64,000 nucleotides of DNA from contig SFIW01000007.1 of assembly GCA_004556055.1 (NCBI GenBank), positions 1 through 64,000 on the forward strand, written 5' to 3'. Below, in pieces: positions 43,187-52,175 of this stretch. This DNA is from Planctomycetaceae bacterium (GTDB lineage: Bacteria > Planctomycetota > Planctomycetia > Pirellulales > Thermoguttaceae). The notes under the pieces are model-generated. The model saw nothing but the letters and a program-made list of their open reading frames with translations. It ran no database searches and was not told the DNA's origin. Within the stretch, counting starts at the first letter, position 1. The number at the start of each line of letters is the position of its first letter. The translations under genes and the position numbers were made by a program.

Positions 43187-44452
43187 GTGGACTCAGAAGA
43201 AACGCATTTACGAGCCTCTGTTTCGCAGGGGCATTATTCCGATTTTAGACTCGACCCTCTCACTGATCGTTGGACGCTGATAGCCGAAGGTCGTGGAAAG
43301 AGACCGGAGTCGATCTCTTCGCATCGAAATGGAGAAGGGGGGGGCGATAAGTCGTCTACGCCTATTTCAGAATCGGAAGCGCAGGACTTCGCGCCGCACA
43401 AAGATTGCGTTTTCTGTCCCGGCAATGAGCAAATTACGACTGAGACTGTCGCTTCGATAGTTGAGAATCCGAACGGGAAAGGGGAAAAATATACGGTTAA
43501 AACGCTCGAGAGGGATGGGAATCTGGAAGGGCTTCATTGGCTTGGGCGCGTAATCGAGAATAAGTTTCCTGCCTTCAGAATCGATCCAGCGCGCTTTACT
43601 CATCCCAAGGGATTTGACGAGCTACGACGTCTTTTCCACGACGGTAAATTGTCGCTCAAGGAACGCTTTTTTCAGAAGATAGACGCGGTAGGGCGTCACG
43701 AAGTGGCGATCGACGCAAGGCGCCACCTTCGCGGATGGGCAGAAATGTCCGAGGTTGAGATTGTCCTGGCTTTTCGGTTGTTGCAAAACCGATTGCAGGA
43801 GTTTAGAGCTTCTGGTTTATACGATTATGCGTTCTTCTTTAAGAATGTCGGCGCCAACGCGGGCGCGTCGCAACCGCATACGCATTGCCAACTTACGGGA
43901 AACGTCGTAATTCCCGACGACGTCTGCTCGCAAGTGAAGCGCGTCGCGCGATATGAACGCATTCGTCAAGAACACGGAGAAAGCGCCTCTTTCTGGGAGG
44001 CGTTGATGGCGATGGAAATAGAAGCGGGCTCACGAATCGTCGCGAAAACAGATTCTTTCGCGCTCTATTGCCCTTATGCGAGTCGCTTTCCTTTGCAGGT
44101 TGAAATTTGTCCCTTATTCGACGGAGCGTTTGAAGATTATGACGAGTCGACTCTTAGCGAGATTGCAAAGCTCGCTCGCAATGCGCTTCGCGCGTTGCAG
44201 GAAACGAAACGTCGTTATCGACCGTTGGATTTGACGCCTCTTGATTATAATGTAGTTATGACGAATCAACCGTACCGTTTAGAATCGGAGATGACTGAGG
44301 TTCTCGCGATTTTTCGACCTCGCCTAACGATCCTGCCCAGTCTTGTAAAGAAAGCCGGTTACGAACACGGCAGCGGTATTGATATTAATCCAATAGCGCC
44401 AGAAACAGCGGCCGCTTATTTACGCGACGCGTTCCTTCATTTATTGCCATGA
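43187..44452 (+). CDS. galT: Galactose-1-phosphate uridylyltransferase
   Basis: Encodes 421 residues of the GalT/HIT superfamily, which converts galactose 1-phosphate and UDP-glucose to UDP-galactose and glucose 1-phosphate in the Leloir pathway. The start FRLDPLTDRWTLIAEGRGKR is the conserved N-terminus. CVFCPGNE provides zinc ligands, and GASQPHTHCQL near residue 231 is the active-site HxH region (HPH/HTH form). The C-terminal half is longer than in E. coli, as in other planctomycete and actinobacterial forms. It uses a GTG start without a clear ribosome-binding site. An MFS carrier follows. Confidence 0.9.
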   Translation: MDSEETHLRASVSQGHYSDFRLDPLTDRWTLIAEGRGKRPESISSHRNGEGGGDKSSTPISESEAQDFAPHKDCVFCPGNEQITTETVASIVENPNGKGEKYTVKTLERDGNLEGLHWLGRVIENKFPAFRIDPARFTHPKGFDELRRLFHDGKLSLKERFFQKIDAVGRHEVAIDARRHLRGWAEMSEVEIVLAFRLLQNRLQEFRASGLYDYAFFFKNVGANAGASQPHTHCQLTGNVVIPDDVCSQVKRVARYERIRQEHGESASFWEALMAMEIEAGSRIVAKTDSFALYCPYASRFPLQVEICPLFDGAFEDYDESTLSEIAKLARNALRALQETKRRYRPLDLTPLDYNVVMTNQPYRLESEMTEVLAIFRPRLTILPSLVKKAGYEHGSGIDINPIAPETAAAYLRDAFLHLLP

Positions 44453-44533
44453 GGCGACGATAAGCCTCTTGGTTTTTATGCGGCGTATGCCTGACTCGCC
44501 GCGTATCCTATTCTATTTTTCAAGAGGCTTGTT

Positions 44534-45853
44534 ATGAATAGCGTCAAAGCTTCGTCTCAACCGTTGAAGACGGTTTCGCCTTTCTATCGCTGGGAACTTC
44601 TCGCGCTCCTTTTCCTGGCGTATTTCTTTCATCAGTCCGACCGCGCGATATACGGGATCGTTGCAACGTCGATTCAAGACGCTTTTGATCTCAACAACAA
44701 TACGCTGTATGTGACGCGAACGGTCATGTTTACTCTCATGGCTCTTATTGTGCCGATCGCCGGTTATTTTGGCGATCGATTCAATAAGCGCAAATTGCTC
44801 ATAACATGCCTCTTTTGCTGGAGTATCGCGACTGTTTGCACCGGGTGCGTCACTAGTATTTTAGGGATGATCGTTTTCAATAGCGTCGGTCTTGTGGTGG
44901 CCGAGGCTTTTTACGGTCCGGCGTCTACGAGCCTTATCGCTTCATATCATAAAGAAACTCGCGCTATCGCTCTCTCCGTGCATCAAACAGCGGTTTATCT
45001 TAGCGTTATTGTCAGCGGTTTTTTAGCCGCGTGGGTATGCGAAAGATTCGGTTGGCGCGGCTCATTCTGGACTTTTGGCGGCGCAAGTATCCTTGTCGGA
45101 CTACTCTTAATTTTCCGTTTAAAAGACCCCGCGCGCGTGCGATTTGCCGAAGGTAGTCAGACCGAGACCTCCGTAGAAAAACCGTCGGTTCGCGAATTCC
45201 TTTCGATGATCTTTCGGAATCGTTCCGCTTTGCTTTTAACGGTCGGTTTTACCGCTATCGTCTTTGTCAACAACGCGTATCTAAACGTCGTGCCGAAGTT
45301 TTTGCAAGAAAAATATGAACTGAGTCAGACGGCGGCGGGATGGAACGGGATGTTTTGGCATCATATCGCCGCGTTCGGCTGCATCTATTTGGGAGGATGG
45401 CTCTCCGATAAGATGGCGAAGAAGTCCCCTAGTTATCGACCGAAACAACAGTTTTTCGCCATGGCGCTCGGCGCCCCGATTATTGCGTTCATCGGTTCTG
45501 TCAACTCTTTGACGGCTTTATATGCTCTCTTCTTTGCGATGGGGATCTGCCGCGGATTCTATGAGTGCAACACTCATGCTTCCGTCTTTGAAACAGTTCC
45601 TGTGAAATATCGTTCGACGACGGTCGGTTTTATGATTTTCTTTGCGTTCATCATCGGCGCTTGGTCGAGTCAAATGGTCGGCGCGTTTTGCGACTCTTTC
45701 GGCGTCGAGAAAGGGTATCGCTACGCCTTCGCCGTTCTCGGCGTCGCGTGGATCATTGGCGCAGCGGCTGTCGGATGCGCCGCGTTTGGGACTTTCAAAG
45801 GGGATCGTCAACGTCGAATCGAATTTGACGAGCAGGAACGACGCGAAGTATGA
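44534..45853 (+). CDS. MFS transporter (sugar or organic anion type)
   Basis: Encodes 439 residues with about 12 predicted helices. GYFGDRFNKRKLL is the loop 2-3 signature of the major facilitator superfamily. FFHQSDRAIYGIV at the first helix and GFLAAWVCERFGWRGSFW are typical of the hexuronate/phosphate/sialate-type ACS family. The substrate is unknown but a sugar acid or sugar is likely from context: galT upstream, a secreted glycosidase downstream. It lies about 80 bp after galT. Confidence 0.88.
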   Translation: MNSVKASSQPLKTVSPFYRWELLALLFLAYFFHQSDRAIYGIVATSIQDAFDLNNNTLYVTRTVMFTLMALIVPIAGYFGDRFNKRKLLITCLFCWSIATVCTGCVTSILGMIVFNSVGLVVAEAFYGPASTSLIASYHKETRAIALSVHQTAVYLSVIVSGFLAAWVCERFGWRGSFWTFGGASILVGLLLIFRLKDPARVRFAEGSQTETSVEKPSVREFLSMIFRNRSALLLTVGFTAIVFVNNAYLNVVPKFLQEKYELSQTAAGWNGMFWHHIAAFGCIYLGGWLSDKMAKKSPSYRPKQQFFAMALGAPIIAFIGSVNSLTALYALFFAMGICRGFYECNTHASVFETVPVKYRSTTVGFMIFFAFIIGAWSSQMVGAFCDSFGVEKGYRYAFAVLGVAWIIGAAAVGCAAFGTFKGDRQRRIEFDEQERREV

Positions 45854-45934
45854 CGCCGACCTGATTCAAAGTCGATTTTTTTCACGTTTTAACCTAGACG
45901 CAAAACTTTTCCCCCGTGTGTTGGAGGAACTTAA

Positions 45935-48427
45935 ATGACTAGATTTATTTCTTGCCTGTGCGTCGCGTTCGTCGCGCTTTGCTTTTTATCAGAAGAGCAA
46001 GGTCAACGAGCCTACGCGTTAGACGACGTCGAACGAAAACTTATTTCCGACGCCTTTATGGAGACGTCTTATTCGTATAACTATGATCAATTCCTTACGT
46101 TTGACGACAAGACGAAGTTTTTGGAGCTCCCTTTCGCTTCCAACGAAGAAGCGCATCGAGCGTGTCTTGACGTTCCGATCAAACAGGACTGCTCGTCTTA
46201 CGCGTCCTACGAATTGATCGTAAAAGTCGATAAAATGGAGGCGATCGGCTATACCACGTTGTATTTTCATAGCGGAGACGGATGGTATGGAATGACGGGC
46301 GACTCCAAACGTTATTCCGACGGTCGCCTGGTCGTGCGCTTCAATATTGGGGAAGTTCGCCCCGAAGGAGCCCCCGGAACTTTGGCGGAGGTGGACTCCG
46401 TGAGACTCGCCTTCTGGCGTGGAGCGTCTGTTGACGCAACCCTGGAATTCGTGTCTTTTAAGGCGATTCGAAGTGATTTTGCGGTTCTAGACGGATACCC
46501 GACCGACAGTCCGAGCTATATCGCGTCGACGACGGATCTATTTGAGAAGAGCGGCGTTTTTTGCGAACGAGTCGACGTGAAACATGTAACGTTGGATAAG
46601 TTGAAGCAATATCGAGCCGTCGTCCTTCCTGTTGGCGGCAACCTTTCGGACGAAACGATCGACTGTTTATGCCAGTTCGTCGACTCCGGCGGTTTTCTCT
46701 TCGTTTTTTATGATAGTCATCCTAAACTTTTGGCGAAATTAGGAGTCGTCAACGAGGGTTTTTGCCGACCGTCTCAAGAGGGGCTCGCGATTGACGGGAT
46801 GCGTTTTGACGAAGACTCCATCCGTTTGGCGAAGGAACGCGGTTTATCGATACCGAGTCGATGTTCTCAAGATTCTTGGAATTATTACGTCGTTAGTTGC
46901 GACGACAAGTTTAAATCGGCGAAAACTAGCGTAATTTACGGCGATAATAAGGCGCACGTTCTGGCCTATTGGAGCGAGGAGGGGGAGGCGACGCGCTATC
47001 CTTCTCTTATTTTGAGCGGTTCTGGACTCTACTGCTCTCATGTTTTCGACCATATCGACGCCGCGAATAAGAAGGGTCTCGTCGCCTCAATCATTGCCGA
47101 CATTTCTCCCGAATATTTGCGAAACGTTGCGCAAGCCGAATGGGTTTCAATCTTTGACGTCGGCGTTTATCCCGAGGACGATCGATTCGAGGCGCGGGAA
47201 AAGACGCTGAATTTCGTGAAAAAAGAACTTGAAAAACGCAATATAGCCCTTTCCGACGTCTTAAAATACTTGGACAAATCCAACGCTCCAGGCTCTTTAA
47301 AGGCCTTGACCTCGCTCGTTAAGCTCTTGGCGGAGATTCGCGACGCCAGGATCGACGATTTCGCAAGGTCGCTCTCCCCGCGTCAAAATGAAGCTCGTCT
47401 CTGGTGGGAACACTCCGGATGCGGCATTTGGCGAGGAGACTGGGATCGCACGATGAAAGAACTCTCCGACGCGGGATTCAATGGAATCGTGTCGAATATG
47501 TTGTGGGGTGGACAAGCTAGCTATAAGAGCAAGGTTCTTCCAAACGATTCTAAAGCGCGTGAATTTGGGGACCAGATCGAGCAGGCGGTTGCGGCTGGTA
47601 AAAAGTATGGCGTCGAGGTTCATGTTTGGATGGTCTGCTTTAACGCGTCCAATTCCTCTAAGGAATTCCTTGAACAAATGCGTCGCGAAGGCCGGTTGCA
47701 ACATACGATAAACGGTGAAGAACAACCGTGGCTTTGCCCCTCCTCGCCGCTGAATCGCCAACTCCAACTTGACGCGCTCAAGGAAGTAGCGTTCAATTAT
47801 GACGTCGATGGAATCCACTTCGATTACATTCGATATCCCGACGAAAATTCATGCTTCTGCGACGGTTGCCGCGAACGTTTTGCCGAGAGTTATTACGAAT
47901 CGACAGGTCAACGACTCGAGGGCGATCTCGTTGAAGCGATCAAGAAAGACAAGGCAGTCGATTCCGCGTGGCGACAGTGGCGATGCGATCAAATTACAGC
48001 GCTTGTCCGCGAAGTAAGCGAGGCTGTTCGAGAGAAAAAACCGAATGTTCAAATTTCCGCCGCCGTGTTCCAGGGGTATCCCTGGGTGAAGAAGTCCGTT
48101 GGACAAGATTGGGGACTGTGGATCGAAAAGGGATATCTTGATTTCGTGTGTCCGATGGATTACACGGAAGACCCCTTTTACTTTGAACAGCTTATTAAAA
48201 AGCAACTTCCGATAACGCAAGGGAAAGTCCCTCTCTATCCAGGGATCGGCTATTCTTCGACGGGGAATAATATGCGTCCCGACGAGGCGATTCTCCAGGC
48301 CAATATCGCTCAGCGTCTCGGCACGGAAGGTTTTATTATCTTCAATCTCGATCAACGTTCAGCGGAAAAAACGTTCCCCGAGTTTAAAAAGGGAATAACT
48401 TCCGAAAAGACGAAACGCGCGAACTGA
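45935..48427 (+). CDS. Secreted GHL10-type glycoside hydrolase
   Basis: Encodes 830 residues with a signal peptide (SCLCVAFVALCFLSEEQ). The N-terminal 180 residues form a beta-sandwich, and residues about 185-330 a GATase1/DUF4350-like domain (RAVVLPVGGNLSDETIDCLC, FVDSGGFLFVFYDSH). The catalytic barrel starts near residue 490 (GCGIWRGDWDRTMKEL), with VHVWMVCFNASNSS, YDVDGIHFDYIRYPD, ISAAVFQGYPWVKKS and DFVCPMDYTED. These match the GHL10 family (PF02638), a glycoside-hydrolase-like group. The Asp in FDYIRYP is the likely catalytic residue. GGAGG precedes the ATG. Confidence 0.88.
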   Translation: MTRFISCLCVAFVALCFLSEEQGQRAYALDDVERKLISDAFMETSYSYNYDQFLTFDDKTKFLELPFASNEEAHRACLDVPIKQDCSSYASYELIVKVDKMEAIGYTTLYFHSGDGWYGMTGDSKRYSDGRLVVRFNIGEVRPEGAPGTLAEVDSVRLAFWRGASVDATLEFVSFKAIRSDFAVLDGYPTDSPSYIASTTDLFEKSGVFCERVDVKHVTLDKLKQYRAVVLPVGGNLSDETIDCLCQFVDSGGFLFVFYDSHPKLLAKLGVVNEGFCRPSQEGLAIDGMRFDEDSIRLAKERGLSIPSRCSQDSWNYYVVSCDDKFKSAKTSVIYGDNKAHVLAYWSEEGEATRYPSLILSGSGLYCSHVFDHIDAANKKGLVASIIADISPEYLRNVAQAEWVSIFDVGVYPEDDRFEAREKTLNFVKKELEKRNIALSDVLKYLDKSNAPGSLKALTSLVKLLAEIRDARIDDFARSLSPRQNEARLWWEHSGCGIWRGDWDRTMKELSDAGFNGIVSNMLWGGQASYKSKVLPNDSKAREFGDQIEQAVAAGKKYGVEVHVWMVCFNASNSSKEFLEQMRREGRLQHTINGEEQPWLCPSSPLNRQLQLDALKEVAFNYDVDGIHFDYIRYPDENSCFCDGCRERFAESYYESTGQRLEGDLVEAIKKDKAVDSAWRQWRCDQITALVREVSEAVREKKPNVQISAAVFQGYPWVKKSVGQDWGLWIEKGYLDFVCPMDYTEDPFYFEQLIKKQLPITQGKVPLYPGIGYSSTGNNMRPDEAILQANIAQRLGTEGFIIFNLDQRSAEKTFPEFKKGITSEKTKRAN

Positions 48428-48432
48428 AAGAA

Positions 48433-48471
48433 AAGGCTGCGGCGATGAGATTTGCCGCGGCCTTCTTTTTT
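48433..48471 (+). terminator. Terminator after the GHL10 gene
   Basis: AAGGCTGCGGC at 48433-48443 and GCCGCGGCCTT at 48454-48464 form an 11-bp stem with one wobble, followed by a T-rich run of eight bases. Confidence 0.88.
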
Positions 48472-48559
48472 TCTTGTCTTTTAAGATGTTCGATGTGAAT
48501 TCTAATCGTTCGAAACTGGAACGGATAAAGACCTCGATATCAAGTATCTTCTCCATTAG

Positions 48560-51001
48560 CTATTGAAGTTCTGGAAGGGGAACGTCCACTCCTTGAAGTT
48601 GTCTTGCTTGATCCTTGGGATCATAGACGCCGTAAAAAGGCGCGTTCAAATCGCACCATAGGAGAATTTTGCGATATTCTTCATCCGTTAGTCCAATATC
48701 TTTGTGCGCTCCCGTCCTTATGATCTCCGTGATAGGAGAAATATCAGCGCCACATTCGCCAGGTTTGGTGACTATCTCACGATAGTTCTTCGCGCCCCAT
48801 TCGTACCATTTCACGTATTGAGTCAGTTCTTTATAGCTTTTCGTGAAAGGCTCGTCGATTTCATCGGTCAGAATCGGCGCGACGCTTTCTTCACCGCCGT
48901 CGTGACAACGAACGCACTTTGCGTCTAGGATCGGCTGAATAAATCGAAGAAACGATATAGGACGCAGCGCTTTATCTCCGGGTACGATGGATGACGGCGC
49001 GCGTAACGAGGCGATGGTGCGTTGAGGCAAGGTTTGACCAATCGTCGTCTGCGTTTGTTCATGACAACCGACGCATCCTCGGTTTTCCCCAGGTTGGAGG
49101 TAGACGGCGCTGCGCATCGACTGAACCGCGCGCCCCGACTCGTCGACCGCTTGGAAGTAGAGAGGAACTCCCGCCGGAGCTTTGAATAGAGCGCTCCCGT
49201 CTTCTTCGACAGGAACCGTCCCGAGGTAGACGCGCGCGTTTGCCGCCCATGGAATTCCGATTCGCGGATGAGCCGAGAGATAATCGGGGCCCTTTGGAAG
49301 GAGTTGGATTATTCTTAGCTCTTTGATTCGCCGGTCGGAAGGAAATGGAAAGAGACTTTCATAGACGTTGGATAAGAAAAAGACTCCTGTCTTTTCATCT
49401 TCGCTCTTTTGTATCGTCGAAGGAATAATATCCGGTTTTTCACGCGGGGTCAAAGGCGTAGGGTAGAGGCATGACTCGTCGGAGTCAAGGTTTTGATAGA
49501 GAAGTTCGAGATTTCCGTAGCGATCTCCATAGTAAATTCCCAGCTTTCCTGAAGTCGTCGTTTGCGCAAGGAGCCCGCCTAAAGGCTCATGACTGTAGGA
49601 CGTAATCCACTCGTCTTCTGAAAGAGGGAAGGGGCTGAAGTAGTATTGATCGCACGTCCGATTCCCTTCTTCCTCAACCTCTGGGAGCGGAATATTAGGC
49701 GTCAATCGCTCAATGGAGGATAGGTCGTCTTCGCCAGTTTGCGGGTCGTACGCTCTCTTAGAGGGATCAAAAGCTAGGAGGGAACCGCCGACGTCGAGGT
49801 GATGAGCGCCCCCCACAAAGAGGATTTTGTTAGAGCCTGGAATTGCTTTCGGTTGGTAACAGGCGTTGACGGCGTAGGTATAGTTCCCAAAGAGAATCGA
49901 CGCGTTTGTCCCGTCCGGGTTAGTCGTCCATAGCCCGTGATGTTTTGCCGCGTTTCGATCGACGTAATCCCATCGCGTATAGACGACGCGACCGTCGTTG
50001 AGAAAGGCTGGTTGCCATTCATTCGTCTCATGCCAGGACAGGCAATCGATCGTTGAGTCGAGGTTCAGACGGTGAAGAGTATGTACGTTAAGAGGTTCGT
50101 AATGCCCATGGCAACGACCGTATCCGCCGCGCCTTGTGGAGATGAAGAGGATCGACCCGTCAGGCGCTTCCACTGGGTCAAAGTCGTCCTCCGACTCATT
50201 TGTGAGACGTTCGACTTTCCGCTCTTTCAAAGACATTTTATAGAGGTTAAATTTCCCCTCTTTTTTCGCCATGTGGTTGGAATCAAAATCTTCTATGTAA
50301 GGCTCCTGCATAAGGTCGGTAATATTCCGTTTGGGGACGTCTTCGCTATGCGTTTGCGAAAAATCGGCGAAAGAGAAATAGATTGTCTGCGCGTCGTAGG
50401 AAAGGGAGAGCGTTTGAAAAACGCCGCGCGGAAAGAGCCCTTCTGTTAGCGATTCCGTCGCGAAGCTTTTTCCCGGCTCTTTTAATACGTAGATTCCGCC
50501 GCCATGGTAACCGCAGACGTCGTAAAAATAAGACAAGTATTCATGAAGCATCTGCCAAGTGAATCGTTCTTCTTTGAGAAAAACGATTGGAGCGCCTGTG
50601 ACTTTGGGATTGCCGAGTAGAAAGTCTCTGAGCTTTTCCCTTAACGCGAGGTATTGAGATAAAGGACTTGCGAGAGGAACGTCCTTTGACGTATTTAAAT
50701 CGTCTAAGGTTTGACGGGCTTTCGCCAATTCTTGTTTAAGATTTTCCACTAACGCGGGGGAGGCCCACGCTTCGTCTTCAAACGCGTCGAGAGTTTCTTG
50801 CGCGCGCGTTGCAAGCTCTTTCAACGCCTGAATGGAGGCGACGTTGCGTCCTAGAACGCGCTCCTGTTCAAGCCAGTCCTTGACGATCGCTTCTCGATAT
50901 TCTTGAGAGGAAGTTTGCGCATGGAGCTTTCCGTCTATTTGCCCTACCAACAGGAAAGACAGAGCAAAGAGGAAGAGAGAACGAAGAAATAAGGAAGTCA
51001 T
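48560..51001 (-). CDS. HzsA-like secreted protein with CxxCH heme motifs
   Basis: Encodes 813 residues with a signal peptide (SLFLRSLFLFALSFLLVG). A helical N-terminus is followed by a beta-propeller-like domain with repeats such as GSILFISTRRGGYGRCHGHY and NKILFVGGAHHLDVGG. It resembles the alpha subunit of hydrazine synthase and its widespread planctomycete relatives. Two heme c motifs, CVGCHEQ near residue 643 and CVRCHDGG near 696, place it in the periplasm or on the surface. There are no anammox partner genes nearby, so hydrazine synthesis is unlikely. AAAGG precedes the ATG. It lies downstream of the serine hydrolase on the minus strand. Confidence 0.85.
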   Translation of the reverse strand: MTSLFLRSLFLFALSFLLVGQIDGKLHAQTSSQEYREAIVKDWLEQERVLGRNVASIQALKELATRAQETLDAFEDEAWASPALVENLKQELAKARQTLDDLNTSKDVPLASPLSQYLALREKLRDFLLGNPKVTGAPIVFLKEERFTWQMLHEYLSYFYDVCGYHGGGIYVLKEPGKSFATESLTEGLFPRGVFQTLSLSYDAQTIYFSFADFSQTHSEDVPKRNITDLMQEPYIEDFDSNHMAKKEGKFNLYKMSLKERKVERLTNESEDDFDPVEAPDGSILFISTRRGGYGRCHGHYEPLNVHTLHRLNLDSTIDCLSWHETNEWQPAFLNDGRVVYTRWDYVDRNAAKHHGLWTTNPDGTNASILFGNYTYAVNACYQPKAIPGSNKILFVGGAHHLDVGGSLLAFDPSKRAYDPQTGEDDLSSIERLTPNIPLPEVEEEGNRTCDQYYFSPFPLSEDEWITSYSHEPLGGLLAQTTTSGKLGIYYGDRYGNLELLYQNLDSDESCLYPTPLTPREKPDIIPSTIQKSEDEKTGVFFLSNVYESLFPFPSDRRIKELRIIQLLPKGPDYLSAHPRIGIPWAANARVYLGTVPVEEDGSALFKAPAGVPLYFQAVDESGRAVQSMRSAVYLQPGENRGCVGCHEQTQTTIGQTLPQRTIASLRAPSSIVPGDKALRPISFLRFIQPILDAKCVRCHDGGEESVAPILTDEIDEPFTKSYKELTQYVKWYEWGAKNYREIVTKPGECGADISPITEIIRTGAHKDIGLTDEEYRKILLWCDLNAPFYGVYDPKDQARQLQGVDVPLPELQ

Positions 51002-51050
51002 GCTCGTACCTTTGATTATGACGAGTTGGATAACGATATGCGGAGAGGAT

Positions 51051-52001
51051 TCATTTGTCGTTTTCTAGCAAGTATTTTCGGATCGAGTCGACGTCTCCTA
51101 GGTAAGAAAAGATAGCGACGACACGTTTCGTGCGACGGTTTAGGTAGAGGAGTTGTCCGTTCATTCCTCCCTTGCCGAAGGCGCTTCCTTCAGAATCGAG
51201 GGGATAGAGCTCAAATGTTCGACTAAAAGCCTCGTTCACAAAGCGTTCGGAAAGGATACGGCGACCTTTGTATTGACCGTCGTTGACGAGCATTTCCCCA
51301 AGTTTGGCCATATCGTCCACGCTGATATAGAGACCTGTCGCGCCGATTGGAATACCGTCGGGATCTGTCGAGAAAGCGTATTCTTTAAACTTTAAGGGTT
51401 CAAAAAGTTCTTTGATTAAGAACTCGTTGAGCTTTTGTCCCGTTTTCTCATAGACGACGTATGAAGCGATATAAAACGCCGCGTCGGTGTAGACGTATTT
51501 TTCTCCCGGTTCATATTCGAGTTTTTCACTCAAGACCGACAAGAGGAAGTTTCGAGGCCATGTCGACGAGTCGTCCGCGTCGATATCCAAAAGTCCGGCT
51601 TTGGAAAAACCTACTCGATGACGTATGACGTCCGATATTTTCACTTTTTCCCATTTCGGGTCATACTTTTCGGGAAAATGACTTTTCAAGATTGGGAAGA
51701 CCGGTTCATCTATGTCGATGATTCCTTTATCTTCCATGATTCCCAATGCAATAACAGTGAAGAGCTTGGCGACGGAATAGGCGTTATGGCATCGTATATT
51801 GGGTCGAATGATCGCCGTCCGGGACTCTCCTTTGTATATTTCACAAATAGAAAAAATACGATCGCCGTCTTTATGAGCGATTTCTTCTAACGCGGGAAGA
51901 AGGAAGGAATCGTTTTCCACAGGTTGCGCCCATGACTGAGACTGGACGGCGACGGAGTAGAGAACGCCGAAGAGGAGCGAACAAAGACAGAGCTTACTCA
52001 T
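51051..52001 (-). CDS. Secreted class C beta-lactamase-like serine hydrolase
   Basis: Encodes 316 residues with a signal peptide (MSKLCLCSLLFGVLYSVAVQ). SVAKLFTV near residue 76 is the SxxK motif with the nucleophile and general base. YTDAAFYIAS fits the YxN motif with Asp in place of Asn, and FGKGGMNG holds the third (K/H)xG motif. Members of this fold include class C beta-lactamases, DD-peptidases and esterases. The protein is too small for a normal AmpC and is more likely a peptidase or esterase. AAGGAG precedes the ATG at 52001. The gene lies 49 bp upstream of the HzsA-like gene. Confidence 0.85.
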   Translation of the reverse strand: MSKLCLCSLLFGVLYSVAVQSQSWAQPVENDSFLLPALEEIAHKDGDRIFSICEIYKGESRTAIIRPNIRCHNAYSVAKLFTVIALGIMEDKGIIDIDEPVFPILKSHFPEKYDPKWEKVKISDVIRHRVGFSKAGLLDIDADDSSTWPRNFLLSVLSEKLEYEPGEKYVYTDAAFYIASYVVYEKTGQKLNEFLIKELFEPLKFKEYAFSTDPDGIPIGATGLYISVDDMAKLGEMLVNDGQYKGRRILSERFVNEAFSRTFELYPLDSEGSAFGKGGMNGQLLYLNRRTKRVVAIFSYLGDVDSIRKYLLENDK

Positions 52002-52124
52002 TGGGAACTCCTTTGGCTGGAACGCCAACGCGAGATTAAGGGAAAATAACGAGTCGTTGGTTCAATTAGAGCGGAAGGAAAAAGATTTTGCAAATAGTAT
52101 CTATATGTGACTGGCAAGAAATTG

Positions 52125-52159
52125 AAAAAAGTCGACCGCCGCTGTTGGACGATCGACTT
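52125..52159 (-). terminator. Terminator of the FAD oxidoreductase gene
   Basis: AAGTCGA at 52129-52135 and TCGACTT at 52153-52159 form a stem, followed on the minus strand by a run of six T. Confidence 0.7.
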
Positions 52160-52175
52160 GGCTCTTAGAAGAATC

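Noticed and set aside
48560..51001. Evidence for anammox hydrazine synthesis
   Set aside because: Only the alpha-like protein is seen, with no beta/gamma subunits or hydrazine dehydrogenase; such relatives are widespread in planctomycetes that do not carry out anammox.
51051..52001. A functional antibiotic-resistance beta-lactamase
   Set aside because: The SxxK fold is shared with peptidases and esterases; the YTD variant and the context do not support a resistance role.
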